Source: Clostridiales bacterium UBA7044
GTDB lineage: Bacteria; Bacillota; Clostridia; Oscillospirales; Oscillospiraceae
DNA: 48,558 bases
NCBI GenBank assembly: GCA_002493965.1
Contig: DLAP01000086.1
Location: forward strand, 1-48,558
Direction of reading: 5' to 3'
Every line of letters starts with the position of its first letter. The first letter of the stretch is position 1. Below are positions 30,225-39,252 of this stretch, piece by piece. The notes under the pieces were generated by a model, which made no database searches, had not been told where the DNA came from, and worked only from the letters and a program-made list of their open reading frames with translations. A program made the position numbers and the translations under genes.

Positions 30225-31547
30225 TCAGCTCTCCCCTGTCCGCCAGTCCTGTCGAATCAGGCGGAAGGATGTGTTCAAATACTCTTTTGTGATCCCATAC
30301 ATAGGCGCGTCGGTGCCGAGCCTGGCCGCGTAAGCCACGCCCTCCGTCCGATACAGAGGAAAGCGGCCACTACTCTGGGCATCCGCGTCCCGGGTGCCTC
30401 CGGTCAGAATGTAGACGTTGAAGATCTTCGCGGCGGTAATATAATCGGCATCCCAGACATAGAAGGTGAAGGTATCTTCCCACTGCTCCACCGTGACCCG
30501 CTGGGCCCAATCCTGATCCAGCAGCATATACCAGCCTCCCAGGAAATCATGGAAGGTATAGGCCTTGTCCACTTCCTTGCCATCCAGATCCATGGAGAAC
30601 CAACGAAGCAGGGAGGTCTGATCTCCTTCCTGCCACTGGGACATGGCTTCCATGGGAATGGCGCTGGGCAGCTCCAGGATCCCGTCCCCGTCGATGTCCT
30701 CGGCGTAGACGTAAAAGTTTAACATGGTCCCAATGCTGGTGTGGGCCTCGCTGCTATAGGAAATATTCGTAAACTGCCTGTTCCGGATGGCAAAGATATC
30801 CGTCACAATGGTGTTATCATCCACAGCGCTGGCCACATAGATGGCAGGCTTTCCGCCGTAGAGCTTTCCCGCCTGGATCCGGCGGATGCGGGACGGCTCC
30901 TGGGACAGCTCCGTCTCCACGGAGCGCTGGGTTTTTCCGGCCTGGTAGCTGTACAGCACCGCCATGCCCCGATCCGACTCCGACTCCCCGGGCCGGAGCA
31001 CCATCACCTCACTGCGGCCGTTGCTGTCCAGGTCACAGCTTAAATATTTGGAATAGCCGATGGTGAAAAGCTGCTCGGCGCTGCCGCTGGAGAAGGAATA
31101 GACGGAGACATTGCGCAGCACCTGATCGCTGACCTGACGGCCCACCACCAGCTCCAGCCCCGGCTTCTCATCGAAGTTCACATATTCCACCTGTTCAAAG
31201 GCAGTACCGTTGCTTTCAATCACCTCTGCCAGAGAGCAGGTCCCGTTTTCGTCCTGGGTAAAGATCAGCACCTGTAAAGGTTTCTCGGAACTGCCCATGG
31301 CAAACACCAGGTATTCGTCCATTCCGTCTCCGTTCAGGTCCGCTGTCTGGACGGTCTGCTGATTGTCTCCAGAGATGGGTGCGGAATAGGTCAAATTTTC
31401 CATGGCGGCGTCAATGGCAGACTGGAGGAAGCTATACTCCTCTGACCGTCTGGGCAGGGCGTACATTTCTTCCACCGTCCGCATGGCGCAGCCGGTTAAG
31501 AGCAATGATGCCAGCGTCAGCAAAAGCATCATGAGTTTCTTCTTCAC
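30225..31547 (-). CDS. FG-GAP/VCBS-like lipoprotein
   Basis: A 440-residue exported lipoprotein. Signal peptide with lipobox LLTGC (mature Cys about residue 20). Repeated Ca-loop-like motifs: ADLNGDGMDEYLVF, CDLDSNGRSEVMVL and EDIDGDGILELPSA, consistent with a beta-propeller. GTG start at 31547 after GGGAG. It has its own extended -10 promoter after dnaE and a terminator before the two-component genes. I do not recognise a named family. Its neighbours suggest it feeds a surface signal to the kinase (inference). Confidence 0.75.
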   Translation of the reverse strand: MKKKLMMLLLTLASLLLTGCAMRTVEEMYALPRRSEEYSFLQSAIDAAMENLTYSAPISGDNQQTVQTADLNGDGMDEYLVFAMGSSEKPLQVLIFTQDENGTCSLAEVIESNGTAFEQVEYVNFDEKPGLELVVGRQVSDQVLRNVSVYSFSSGSAEQLFTIGYSKYLSCDLDSNGRSEVMVLRPGESESDRGMAVLYSYQAGKTQRSVETELSQEPSRIRRIQAGKLYGGKPAIYVASAVDDNTIVTDIFAIRNRQFTNISYSSEAHTSIGTMLNFYVYAEDIDGDGILELPSAIPMEAMSQWQEGDQTSLLRWFSMDLDGKEVDKAYTFHDFLGGWYMLLDQDWAQRVTVEQWEDTFTFYVWDADYITAAKIFNVYILTGGTRDADAQSSGRFPLYRTEGVAYAARLGTDAPMYGITKEYLNTSFRLIRQDWRTGES

Positions 31548-31571
31548 GGCATCAACTCCCTTCAAACCTAA

Positions 31572-31580
31572 ATTATAACA
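31572..31580 (-). promoter_or_regulatory. Extended -10 promoter for the lipoprotein gene
   Basis: On the minus strand TGT-TATAAT (31580-31572), 24 bases before the GTG start. The region upstream is T-rich without a clear -35 element, fitting an extended -10 promoter. Confidence 0.5.
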
Positions 31581-31601
31581 CAAATATTTGAAAAAGAAAA
31601 G

Positions 31602-34600
31602 CTATTTGACAACAACATTTTCCATTCCCAGGAGGTTTTTCAGCTCCGCAAGCATATTTTCGGCCAAAGCGCACCGGGTTCCCCGGCGCTGTTTCGTGTC
31701 CGCGAAGTAAACCACCGCCGTACTGTCCCCGGGGAACATATTGAGGATGGCTTTTATTTTGGGGAACAGCTTCCCCTCCTCCGTAGGCAGCCGCAGGTAC
31801 AGCGTTCCCCTTCTCACCTGGGGGGGCCGGGACGGTTCCGCCCTTTCCGGGTCTGCCTTGGCGTAGTCCGAAATGGGCCTTGCCCGGTTGATTACAATTT
31901 GAGGGTCCTTATCGTCCCGGGCAGACAGCCGCCCGGTGATGACCACGGCTTTGTTTTCCCTGAGGAAGCCCCCAAACTGGCCCAGCACATTGGAAAAAGC
32001 CAGCATTTCGATGGACGCAGTGTCGTCCTCCACGGTGATATAGGCCATCATGGAATTAGAGCGGGTGGCTTTCATCTTCACGGTCTGGACAATGCCCGCC
32101 ACGGAGACGATCTGATCATCCTGGAAGCCGCTCTCCCCGTCCATGAGCTTCCCAATCTGTATGACGTGGGTGTTTCGCAGATACGGCCGGTAATCGTCCA
32201 TGGGATGGCCGGAAATGTAGATGCCCATGGTCTCCTTCTCCATAGCGAGAAGCTCACCTTTACTCAGCTCCTCCTTTTTGGGGATGGGCAGGGCGGTGCT
32301 GCTCGGCTGGTCCTCCAGCATGGAGAACAGACCCATCTGGCCTTCCAGATTCTTTTTCCGGGAGTCGGAAACGCTGTCCATCATGGAGTCGTAAACCGCC
32401 AGCAGCTCACTTCTGTGGCAGCCGAAGCAGTCCGCCGCACCGCACTTGATGAAGTTTTCCACGGCGCGCTTATTGAGCTCCCCTTCGCCCATCCGTTCCA
32501 GGAAGTCCTCCAGGGATTTGAAAGGGCCGCCCTCATTGCGCTTTTTCACCATGGAACGGATCAGGCCCCGGCCTACGTTTTTCACAGCGCCCAGGCCGAA
32601 GCGGATGGCGTCACCCTCCACGGTAAAGTGGTCTTCGGAATGGTTTAAGTCCGGGGGCAGCACCTCGATGCCCATTTCCTTGCACTCGGCGATATAGCCG
32701 GAAATCTTCACGGCGGAATCCAGAACGGAAGTCATAAGGGCCGCCATGTACTGGCGTGGATAGTGGCACTTTAAGTAGGCCGTCTGGTAGGCCACCACTG
32801 CGTAGCACACGGCGTGGGCCTTATTGAAGGCATAGTTGGCAAAATCCACGATCTCATCATAGATGGACTGCGCAACTGCCTCCGGCACCCCCTTGGCGAT
32901 GGCGCCCGCAATATTCTGCGTCTTGTCGCCAAAGACGAAGACCTTTCGCTCTGCCTCGATGACCTTCATTTTCTTCTTGGAGATGGCCCGCCGGATGTTG
33001 TCCGCCTGGCCCATGGTATAGCCGCCCAGGGAGCGGAAAATTTCAATGACCTGCTCCTGGTAGACGATACAGCCGTAGGTCACGTTCAAAATGGGCTTCA
33101 GCAGGGGTGTTTTATACTGAACGTGCTCCGGGTGGAGCTTGCAGTCGATGAACTTGGGGATGGAATCCATAGGGCCGGGACGGTACAGCGCCACCACGGC
33201 GGTGAAGTCTTCAATGGAGGAGGACTTCATGCCCACACAGACCCCGGTCATTCCGGCGGATTCCAACTGGAATACGCCCTGGGTCTTCCCTTCCGCCACC
33301 ATTTGGAAGGTCTCGGCGTCGTCGTCGGGAATATCCGCCATGGAAAAGCCCGGCTCCACCGCGCGGATCTGATCCTCCGCGTCCTGGATGACCGTCAGGT
33401 TTCTCAGGCCCAGAAAGTCCATCTTGAGAAGACCCAGCTCCTCAATGGTAGTCATGGTGTACTGGGTGACGATGGTGTCGTCGTTCCGGGACAGGGGTAC
33501 ATAAGATTCCACTGGGTTCGCGGTGATCACCACGCCGGCGGCGTGGGTGGAGGTATTCCGGGGCATTCCCTCCAAACTTCTCGCGGTGTCAATGAGCTTC
33601 TTCACCTTGGGATCCGAGTCATACTTTTCCTTTAACTGGGGGCTGGTTTTCAAGGCCTCCTCCAGAGTGATGTGGGGGGTGGTGGGCACCAGCTTAGCAA
33701 CCACGTCCGTCTCCGCGTAGGAGAAGTTCAGTGCCCGGCCCACGTCCCGAATGGCGCCCCGGGCGGCCATGGTGCCAAAGGTCACGATCTGGGCCACATG
33801 GTCCGCGCCGTACTTGCGCATGACGTACTCAATGACCTCACCCCGGCGCTCCTGACAGAAATCTGTATCAAAATCCGGCATACTGACCCGCTCGGGGTTC
33901 AAAAACCGCTCGAAGATCAGGCTGTACTTCATGGGATCCACTTCGGTGATATGCATACAGTAGGCAACGATGGAAGCCGCGCCGGAGCCACGGCCCGGGC
34001 CTACTGGGATCCCCTGCTCCTTGGCATAGTGGATGAAGTCCCAGACAATGAGATAGTAGTTTACATAACCCATGGAGCTGATGACGCCGATCTCGTATTC
34101 CAGCCGCTCCCGGTATTCTTCTGGCGGGTTCTGATAACGCTCGACAAAGCCCTTCTCGCAAAGCTCTCGGAAATACCCCTCGTTGGTATATCCCTCCGGC
34201 ACAGGGAAGGCGGGCAGATGGTATTCGTGGAAGGTAAATTCCAAGTTGCACCGCTCGGCAATTTTCGCCGTATTTTCAAAGGCTTCCCCACAATTCGGGA
34301 ACAGGACGCGCAGTTCCTCTTCGCTTTTGACGTAGAACTCCTGGGTCTGGAATTTCATCCGGTTTTCATCGTCCACCGTCTTGCCGGTCTGGATGCACAA
34401 CAGCACATCCTGCATGACGGCGTCCTCTTTGCGCAGGTAGTGGGCGTCGTTGGTGACTACCAGAGGAAGGCCCGTCTCCCGGGAAAGCCGCAAAATCCCC
34501 TGATTCACCCGCTGCTGCTCCGGGATGCCATGGTCCTGCATTTCCAGGAAGAAATTCCCCTCTCCGAAAATCTCGGAAAGCCGCAGGGCGTAATCCTTGG

Positions 34601-35060
34601 CAGAATGATAGTTTTCCGCCATTAAGTACTGGGCAACGCCGCCAGCGAGACAGGCGGACAGGGCAATCAGGCCTTCATGATGCCTGCTCAGCAGCTCCAA
34701 GTCCACCCTTGGCTTTCCGTAAAAGCCGTGGAGGAAGCCCTCGGACACCAGATGACATAGGTTTTCATAGCCTGTCCGGTTTTCACATAACAGCACCAAA
34801 TGGTAGGGATCGTTGTCGATGCCATGGACCCGGTCCCCCATGCCCCGGCGGGCCACATATACTTCGCAGCCGATGATGGGCTTGATCCCCGCTGCCTTGG
34901 CGGCCTTATAAAAATCGATGCAGCCATACATGACCCCGTGGTCCGTAATGGCAACGGCAGTCTGGCCCAGCTCCTTGACCCGGTCCATCAGGCCGTCGAT
35001 CCGGCAGGCGCCGTCCAGGAGACTGTATTCCGTATGCAGATGCAGATGGACAAAGCTCAT
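31602..35060 (-). CDS. dnaE: DNA polymerase III subunit alpha (DnaE)
   Basis: An 1152-residue replicative polymerase. PHP domain at the start (FVHLHLHTEYSLLDG, AITDHGVMYG); polymerase core with GRGSGAASIVAYC, PDFDTDFCQERR (catalytic Asp pair) and LLKMDFLGLRNLTVI (third Asp); helix-hairpin-helix region with LERMGEGELNKRAVENFIKCGA; OB fold VSVAGIVQTVKMKATRSNS; and a C-terminal segment to residue 1152. In Firmicutes with PolC, DnaE extends primers on the lagging strand. Its start overlaps the whiA stop (ATGA). Confidence 0.97.
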   Translation of the reverse strand: MSFVHLHLHTEYSLLDGACRIDGLMDRVKELGQTAVAITDHGVMYGCIDFYKAAKAAGIKPIIGCEVYVARRGMGDRVHGIDNDPYHLVLLCENRTGYENLCHLVSEGFLHGFYGKPRVDLELLSRHHEGLIALSACLAGGVAQYLMAENYHSAKDYALRLSEIFGEGNFFLEMQDHGIPEQQRVNQGILRLSRETGLPLVVTNDAHYLRKEDAVMQDVLLCIQTGKTVDDENRMKFQTQEFYVKSEEELRVLFPNCGEAFENTAKIAERCNLEFTFHEYHLPAFPVPEGYTNEGYFRELCEKGFVERYQNPPEEYRERLEYEIGVISSMGYVNYYLIVWDFIHYAKEQGIPVGPGRGSGAASIVAYCMHITEVDPMKYSLIFERFLNPERVSMPDFDTDFCQERRGEVIEYVMRKYGADHVAQIVTFGTMAARGAIRDVGRALNFSYAETDVVAKLVPTTPHITLEEALKTSPQLKEKYDSDPKVKKLIDTARSLEGMPRNTSTHAAGVVITANPVESYVPLSRNDDTIVTQYTMTTIEELGLLKMDFLGLRNLTVIQDAEDQIRAVEPGFSMADIPDDDAETFQMVAEGKTQGVFQLESAGMTGVCVGMKSSSIEDFTAVVALYRPGPMDSIPKFIDCKLHPEHVQYKTPLLKPILNVTYGCIVYQEQVIEIFRSLGGYTMGQADNIRRAISKKKMKVIEAERKVFVFGDKTQNIAGAIAKGVPEAVAQSIYDEIVDFANYAFNKAHAVCYAVVAYQTAYLKCHYPRQYMAALMTSVLDSAVKISGYIAECKEMGIEVLPPDLNHSEDHFTVEGDAIRFGLGAVKNVGRGLIRSMVKKRNEGGPFKSLEDFLERMGEGELNKRAVENFIKCGAADCFGCHRSELLAVYDSMMDSVSDSRKKNLEGQMGLFSMLEDQPSSTALPIPKKEELSKGELLAMEKETMGIYISGHPMDDYRPYLRNTHVIQIGKLMDGESGFQDDQIVSVAGIVQTVKMKATRSNSMMAYITVEDDTASIEMLAFSNVLGQFGGFLRENKAVVITGRLSARDDKDPQIVINRARPISDYAKADPERAEPSRPPQVRRGTLYLRLPTEEGKLFPKIKAILNMFPGDSTAVVYFADTKQRRGTRCALAENMLAELKNLLGMENVVVK

Positions 35061-35971
35061 AGCTGGGCCTCCTTCGCAAGTAGAATCAGCTTTTTCATTC
35101 GGTTATTCATGGCAGGCTTGGTAATAGGCGGCTCCATCATGGCGGCCAGTTCGGCCAGAGATGCCGACGGATTTTCCGCCCGGGCATCCGCCGCCTGTCG
35201 AAGCTTTGCCGGAAGGGCTTCCAGCATCCCCCGCTCTCCCAGGGTTCGGATGGCGCTAAGCTGCTCCTGGGCCGCCTCCACCACCTTGGAAATATTGGCG
35301 TCGTCACAGTTACAGCGGCGGTTTACCTTGTTGTTCAGTTCCTTTTCCAGTCTGGCCTCCATAATGCCCATGGCGGCGATGGGGGCACCCAGATAAGTCA
35401 GTAAATCGGAAATCTGCTCACTTTGCTTTACATACAGCACCATGCTGCCCCCACGGCCCGCTGTCTTCGGCTGGAAGCCCATGGTTTCCCGGAGAAGGGC
35501 GTCGGTCTCCCGGGCAACGCTATGGTGGGTGGTGGTAATCTCCATATGGTAGCCCTTGCCAGGATCGGTAACGCTGCCTCCCGCCAGGAATGCCCCCCGA
35601 AGGAAGGATGCCTTGCAGCAGTCCTCTTCCACCACCGGGAGGTTGACGTGGAGGGACAGATTATCCCTTGAGTCAAAGCCAAAGGCGGCCATGATTTTCC
35701 CAATTTTTGCGCCTTCCCAGATCTGAAACACCAGCTTTCCCGGCGCTTCCAGGCTGGGATAGCTGTCAAAGTCCAGATTGAAGGCCTTTTGGAAGAGCTT
35801 TGGCAGAATATAGGCAAACTCCCGGCTTTCTGTAATGATTTTGATGGTATCGTTCTGGAAGGAATTGCAGAACAGCAGCACGCCGAAGCACTGAGCCAGC
35901 GCACAGCAGTTCTTCTGCGGAAACTCACGGCAGACCTCCGCCTTGGCGGAAGCCGAGAAAGACAGTGCCAC
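35057..35971 (-). CDS. whiA: DNA-binding protein WhiA
   Basis: A 304-residue WhiA: degenerate LAGLIDADG-type domain plus C-terminal helix-turn-helix. Begins ALSFSASAKAEVCRE; LRGAFLAGGSVTDPGKGYHMEI is the conserved central motif; NRRCNCDDANISKVVEAAQEQ and ASLAELAAMMEPPITKPAMNNRMKKL close the protein. It influences cell division and sporulation genes and chromosome segregation. Start is GTG at 35971 after AAAGGAGG. It follows murB by 35 bases; rapZ and yvcK (gluconeogenesis factor) homologues, its usual neighbours, are absent here. Confidence 0.94.
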   Translation of the reverse strand: MALSFSASAKAEVCREFPQKNCCALAQCFGVLLFCNSFQNDTIKIITESREFAYILPKLFQKAFNLDFDSYPSLEAPGKLVFQIWEGAKIGKIMAAFGFDSRDNLSLHVNLPVVEEDCCKASFLRGAFLAGGSVTDPGKGYHMEITTTHHSVARETDALLRETMGFQPKTAGRGGSMVLYVKQSEQISDLLTYLGAPIAAMGIMEARLEKELNNKVNRRCNCDDANISKVVEAAQEQLSAIRTLGERGMLEALPAKLRQAADARAENPSASLAELAAMMEPPITKPAMNNRMKKLILLAKEAQL

Positions 35972-36006
35972 AGCAATTCCTCCTTTCTGATCTGTTTTCG
36001 ACGAAT

Positions 36007-36918
36007 TTACCAAATGCGAATCTCCGGCTCCAGCCGGATGCCGGACTGTTCATATACTTTGTCAGAAACTGCACTTAGCAGCGCTTTCACGTCCGCCGCC
36101 GTGGCCCCGCCCAGGTTCACGGCGAATCCGGCGTGCTTTTCCGAAATGGCCGCGCCCCCCACCCGGAATCCTCTCAGCCCTGCCTGATCGATCAGCGCCG
36201 CCGCATAGCCCCCCGCAGGCCGCTTAAAGGCCGACCCGGCGGAAGGGAGGTCCAGGGGCTGGGAGGCGGAACGCTTCCCGATCAGCTCCTTCATTTTGGC
36301 CCGGACATCCTCCCCGGGTCTTTCTGTGAGCCGGAAATCGGCGCTGAGCACAATGTCCCCGGTTTCCTCCAGCACGCTGTGGCGGTAGGAAAAGCCCATT
36401 TCTTCATTAGACAGCCGCCGGAGATTCCCGTCCCGGTCACAGACCAAAACGCTTTCCACCACCTGGCCCAGCTCCCCGCCGTAGGCCCCGGCGTTCATAT
36501 ACACGCCGCCGCCGATGGTTCCGGGGATTCCATGGGCAAATTCCAGGCCCCCCAGGTTCTCCTTTGCCGCGAACACCGCCCCCCGGCTCATGGTCACACC
36601 AGCCATCAGGCGAATCCGGTTCCCCTCCAGCCGCTCCATCCCATCCAGGCAGTCTTTCAGGCAGATCGTAAGTCCCGGGATTCCTTCATCCGGTGCCAGT
36701 ACGTTGGTTCCTGCACCCAGTATAGCAGGCTTCCTGTCCAATATTTTGGACAATTTCAGTATTTCCGCCAGTTCTTCTCCGGTTTTCGGGAAAACCATCA
36801 TTTCCGCCTCACCGCCAACGCGGAAGGAGGTATGCTTAGCCATGGATTCCCGGAATCGGATCTCCGTTTCCGGCAGCAGCTGGGTCAGTTTCCGCCCAAA
36901 ATCAGTCATATCGGTCAT
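36007..36918 (-). CDS. murB: UDP-N-acetylenolpyruvoylglucosamine reductase
   Basis: A 303-residue FAD enzyme that reduces UDP-GlcNAc-enolpyruvate to UDP-MurNAc with NADPH. FAD-binding HTSFRVGG and ILGAGTNVLAPD; ARG/Tyr region GIPGTIGGGVYMNAGAYGGE; SYRHSVLE; catalytic Ser in SAGSAFKRPAG; and Glu in RLEPEIRIW. The GSxFKRP form is that of type II MurB. ATG at 36918 with GGAGG five bases upstream. First gene of murB-whiA-dnaE. Confidence 0.95.
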   Translation of the reverse strand: MTDMTDFGRKLTQLLPETEIRFRESMAKHTSFRVGGEAEMMVFPKTGEELAEILKLSKILDRKPAILGAGTNVLAPDEGIPGLTICLKDCLDGMERLEGNRIRLMAGVTMSRGAVFAAKENLGGLEFAHGIPGTIGGGVYMNAGAYGGELGQVVESVLVCDRDGNLRRLSNEEMGFSYRHSVLEETGDIVLSADFRLTERPGEDVRAKMKELIGKRSASQPLDLPSAGSAFKRPAGGYAAALIDQAGLRGFRVGGAAISEKHAGFAVNLGGATAADVKALLSAVSDKVYEQSGIRLEPEIRIW

Positions 36919-37016
36919 AAACGCCTCCGGGTGTATGATTAATAACAGTATAACATATTCCGGCCCATTATGCAATTATGACAGTCGTGAAATTTATGTT
37001 ACAAAAGCAGAAAATC

Positions 37017-37039
37017 CCCCGCTGCAAAATGCAGCGGGG
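37017..37039 (-). terminator. Terminator of the LCP gene
   Basis: CCCCGCTGC (37017-37025) pairs with GCAGCGGGG (37031-37039), 5-base loop; on the minus strand followed by GATTTTCTGCTTTTG. Confidence 0.75.
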
Positions 37040-37049
37040 AAGCACAGGA

Positions 37050-38171
37050 TTAATTTTCGGAGGTTCCCTCCGTAATGGCCTGCATGAGCCTGATATTCTG
37101 GCCCTGGTCAAATTGTAGAACGCTGGCCGGCGCGCCAAACAGGTCGATCATCTCGCCCCGATAGGTCGTCTCCACCGGGCAGGTGCCGGTTTCCACCTTC
37201 AGGTCCAGGGCGATGGGGACGATCTCCCACAGGCATGTGGTAATATCGTCGTTGGTCATGTTTGTGGTGATCATAGGCAATACCGTTTCCACCAGCTCCT
37301 GAAGCTCGCCGATGCTCTTCTTTTTCAGGGAATTAAACAGGGAGGTGAGCAGCTTGCGCTGCCGCTCGGTACGCTTGATGTCGCTGTCGCTGTCTCCTTC
37401 CGCTTTGCGCATACGGGCATAGGACAGAGCTTCACTGCCTTCCAGCCACACCTGTCCCGGCTCCAGATCCCGGTAAACATACAGATCATCGGCATTGAGG
37501 TAATCCGCTTCCGCTTCCGTCAATTCCACCTTGACACCGCCCAGCATATCGATGATGTCAATGAAGGACTGGAAGCTCACCTCCACATCATAGTCCACCT
37601 CGATGCCGAAATTCTCCTTCAGGCACTGGTTGGTCATCTCCATAGCGCCGCCCGCGCCTGCCCAGGTATAGCCCAGGTGGTAGCAGACGTTAATCCGATT
37701 CTTGCCACAGTCATGCTTTTTGCCGCTGGGCTCCACATAATCTGGCAGCTTCACATAGGTGTCCCGCAGGAAGGAAGTCAGGGTCAGGGTTTTGGTTTTC
37801 TTGTTCACCGTAGCCAGTATCATGGTGTCTGCCATCCTCTGGTCAGACTCCGCCTCCCCTTCCCGGGCCTGCTGGCCGATGAGCAGGATATTGATAATGT
37901 CCTTGCCGGATTCCTTGTAGGGCAGGGTCGTGGGCACCGTGGGCGCCTCTGTTTCCGCCGCCGTGGGAACCGCTTCCGTGGGCGCTGCCGTAACCTCCAC
38001 CTGAGGCGCCGTGGGCGCCGGGGCCTGAATCTGAGTCTGCTCCTGGGGCTGGAAGGCAAGATAGCCCACCATCATGGCGACCCCGATCACCAGGATCACC
38101 GCAAAAATAATCAGCAGGGCCATTCCTCCCCGATTGCTTTTTTTCTTTGCGTAATGTCCGCCTTTGCTCAT
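37050..38171 (-). CDS. LytR-CpsA-Psr (LCP) family protein
   Basis: A 373-residue type II membrane protein. Cytoplasmic basic N-terminus (MSKGGHYAKKKSNRGG), one helix about 17-40, a Pro/Thr/Ala-rich linker about 42-85, then the LCP domain about 90-330: INILLIGQQAREGEAESDQRMADTMIL, LTSFLRDTYVKLPD, GGVKVELTEAEADYLN, and LSYARMRKAEGDSDSDIKRTERQRKLL with the conserved Arg/Asp residues. LCP enzymes transfer lipid-linked glycopolymers such as teichoic acids to peptidoglycan. A second anchor-only relative lies 29 bases upstream in the same orientation. Confidence 0.93.
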   Translation of the reverse strand: MSKGGHYAKKKSNRGGMALLIIFAVILVIGVAMMVGYLAFQPQEQTQIQAPAPTAPQVEVTAAPTEAVPTAAETEAPTVPTTLPYKESGKDIINILLIGQQAREGEAESDQRMADTMILATVNKKTKTLTLTSFLRDTYVKLPDYVEPSGKKHDCGKNRINVCYHLGYTWAGAGGAMEMTNQCLKENFGIEVDYDVEVSFQSFIDIIDMLGGVKVELTEAEADYLNADDLYVYRDLEPGQVWLEGSEALSYARMRKAEGDSDSDIKRTERQRKLLTSLFNSLKKKSIGELQELVETVLPMITTNMTNDDITTCLWEIVPIALDLKVETGTCPVETTYRGEMIDLFGAPASVLQFDQGQNIRLMQAITEGTSEN

Positions 38172-38200
38172 ATGTTACCTCCAAGGCAATCTTCTAAAAA

Positions 38201-38530
38201 TCAGTCACCAGTAGTCTCCATGGTGGTCTCCGATGGGATTGATTCCGTGTGTGCAGCAGTAGGAGGCACCGTCTCCTCGCTGCCCCGGTCGGGATTGAAC
38301 TGGGCCGCTTTCAGGATATCCTCCACCGACGTGCCTTTATCTTCGATTTCCGCCCGGTTGATCAGGTTCAGCATATTGTTTAAGTAGCTGGATGCCAGGA
38401 AATAAAGAATGCCGAATAAAATCAGCAGGACAGCCAACACAATCAGCGCGATTTTCCAGCCCCGCCCCTTCTTTTTTCCGCTGGGAGCGTTTTTTTGATT
38501 CTTAGCCAAATAGCGACCGCCCTTTGCCAT
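38201..38530 (-). CDS. LCP-like membrane anchor lacking a catalytic domain
   Basis: A 109-residue single-pass protein. The N-terminus MAKGGRYLAKNQKNAPSG parallels MSKGGHYAKKKSNRGG of the next gene; one helix about 27-48; then LNLINRAEIEDKGTSVEDIL, similar to the stretch between the helix and catalytic domain in LCP proteins; and a Thr/Ser/Glu tail. No LCP catalytic segment follows. It may be a trimmed LCP gene or a genuine small partner. AAGGAGG is six bases before the ATG. Likely co-transcribed with the LCP gene. Confidence 0.65.
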   Translation of the reverse strand: MAKGGRYLAKNQKNAPSGKKKGRGWKIALIVLAVLLILFGILYFLASSYLNNMLNLINRAEIEDKGTSVEDILKAAQFNPDRGSEETVPPTAAHTESIPSETTMETTGD

Positions 38531-38638
38531 ACGCATCCTCCTTCGCAGTCAATTTGAAATCATTTTGTAATATTCTGATATGTTATCACAATTTCCTGGA
38601 AACCGCAAGTATGTGACTATATTTTTTCTGGCACAAAA

Positions 38639-38664
38639 TATGGACGGCCCGAAAGCCGTCCATA
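38639..38664 (-). terminator. Terminator of the polyferredoxin gene
   Basis: TATGGACGG (38639-38647) pairs with CCGTCCATA (38656-38664), 8-base loop; on the minus strand followed by TTTTGTG. Starts within ten bases of the stop codon. Confidence 0.75.
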
Positions 38665-38671
38665 CGCCTGA

Positions 38672-39061
38672 TTATTTCTCTACGATCTCCAGAATCTCCA
38701 TGGGGCAGGCCTTGACACAGATGCCGCAGGCGATGCACTTGGAGGCGGGGCCGTCCTCGGGCAGCACCATGACCTTCATGGGGCAGGCTTCTACACACTT
38801 GCCGCAGCCGACGCACTTCTTCTTGTTGATCATGTACACGCCGGTCTTGGGGTTCTGGGTGATGGCTTCATGCTCACAGGTGCGCATACATTTGCCGCAC
38901 TGGATGCAGGTGTTGGGCTTTGCGCCACCGTTCTTCCCGGCCACAATTTTGATGCAGGCCTTGGTGATATCAAATTCCTTGTAGAACGCTTCGGAACAGG
39001 CCTGGGCACACTGGAGGCAGGCCATGCACTCCGCGTTTTTCTTGACAGCGAGCTTCTTCAT
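38672..39061 (-). CDS. Polyferredoxin with four [4Fe-4S] motifs
   Basis: A 129-residue cytosolic iron-sulfur protein. Four Cys motifs in order: CMACLQCAQAC, CIQCGKCMRTC, CVGCGKCVEACP and CIACGICVKACP, sixteen ligand Cys in all, as in HycB/CooF-like electron carriers. It probably shuttles low-potential electrons to or from a partner oxidoreductase not encoded nearby. ATG at 39061, behind GGAGA about ten bases upstream, is preferred over an ATG twelve codons earlier. Monocistronic with its own terminator. Confidence 0.9.
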   Translation of the reverse strand: MKKLAVKKNAECMACLQCAQACSEAFYKEFDITKACIKIVAGKNGGAKPNTCIQCGKCMRTCEHEAITQNPKTGVYMINKKKCVGCGKCVEACPMKVMVLPEDGPASKCIACGICVKACPMEILEIVEK

Positions 39062-39252
39062 AGCGGAAAACTCTCCTTTATTTTTATATTTCAGCATTTC
39101 TGATTATACATGGTTCAGAAGGAAAATGCAATGGTAAAATTTAAAAACCCTCTTTCCCCAGGCAATGTTTTCTCGTTTTCAAGAATAAACCCGGCCGCGC
39201 TGGAAATAATAGCGTTGAAGCAAGAACAAGAACATTTGGAGGTAATCAGAAA

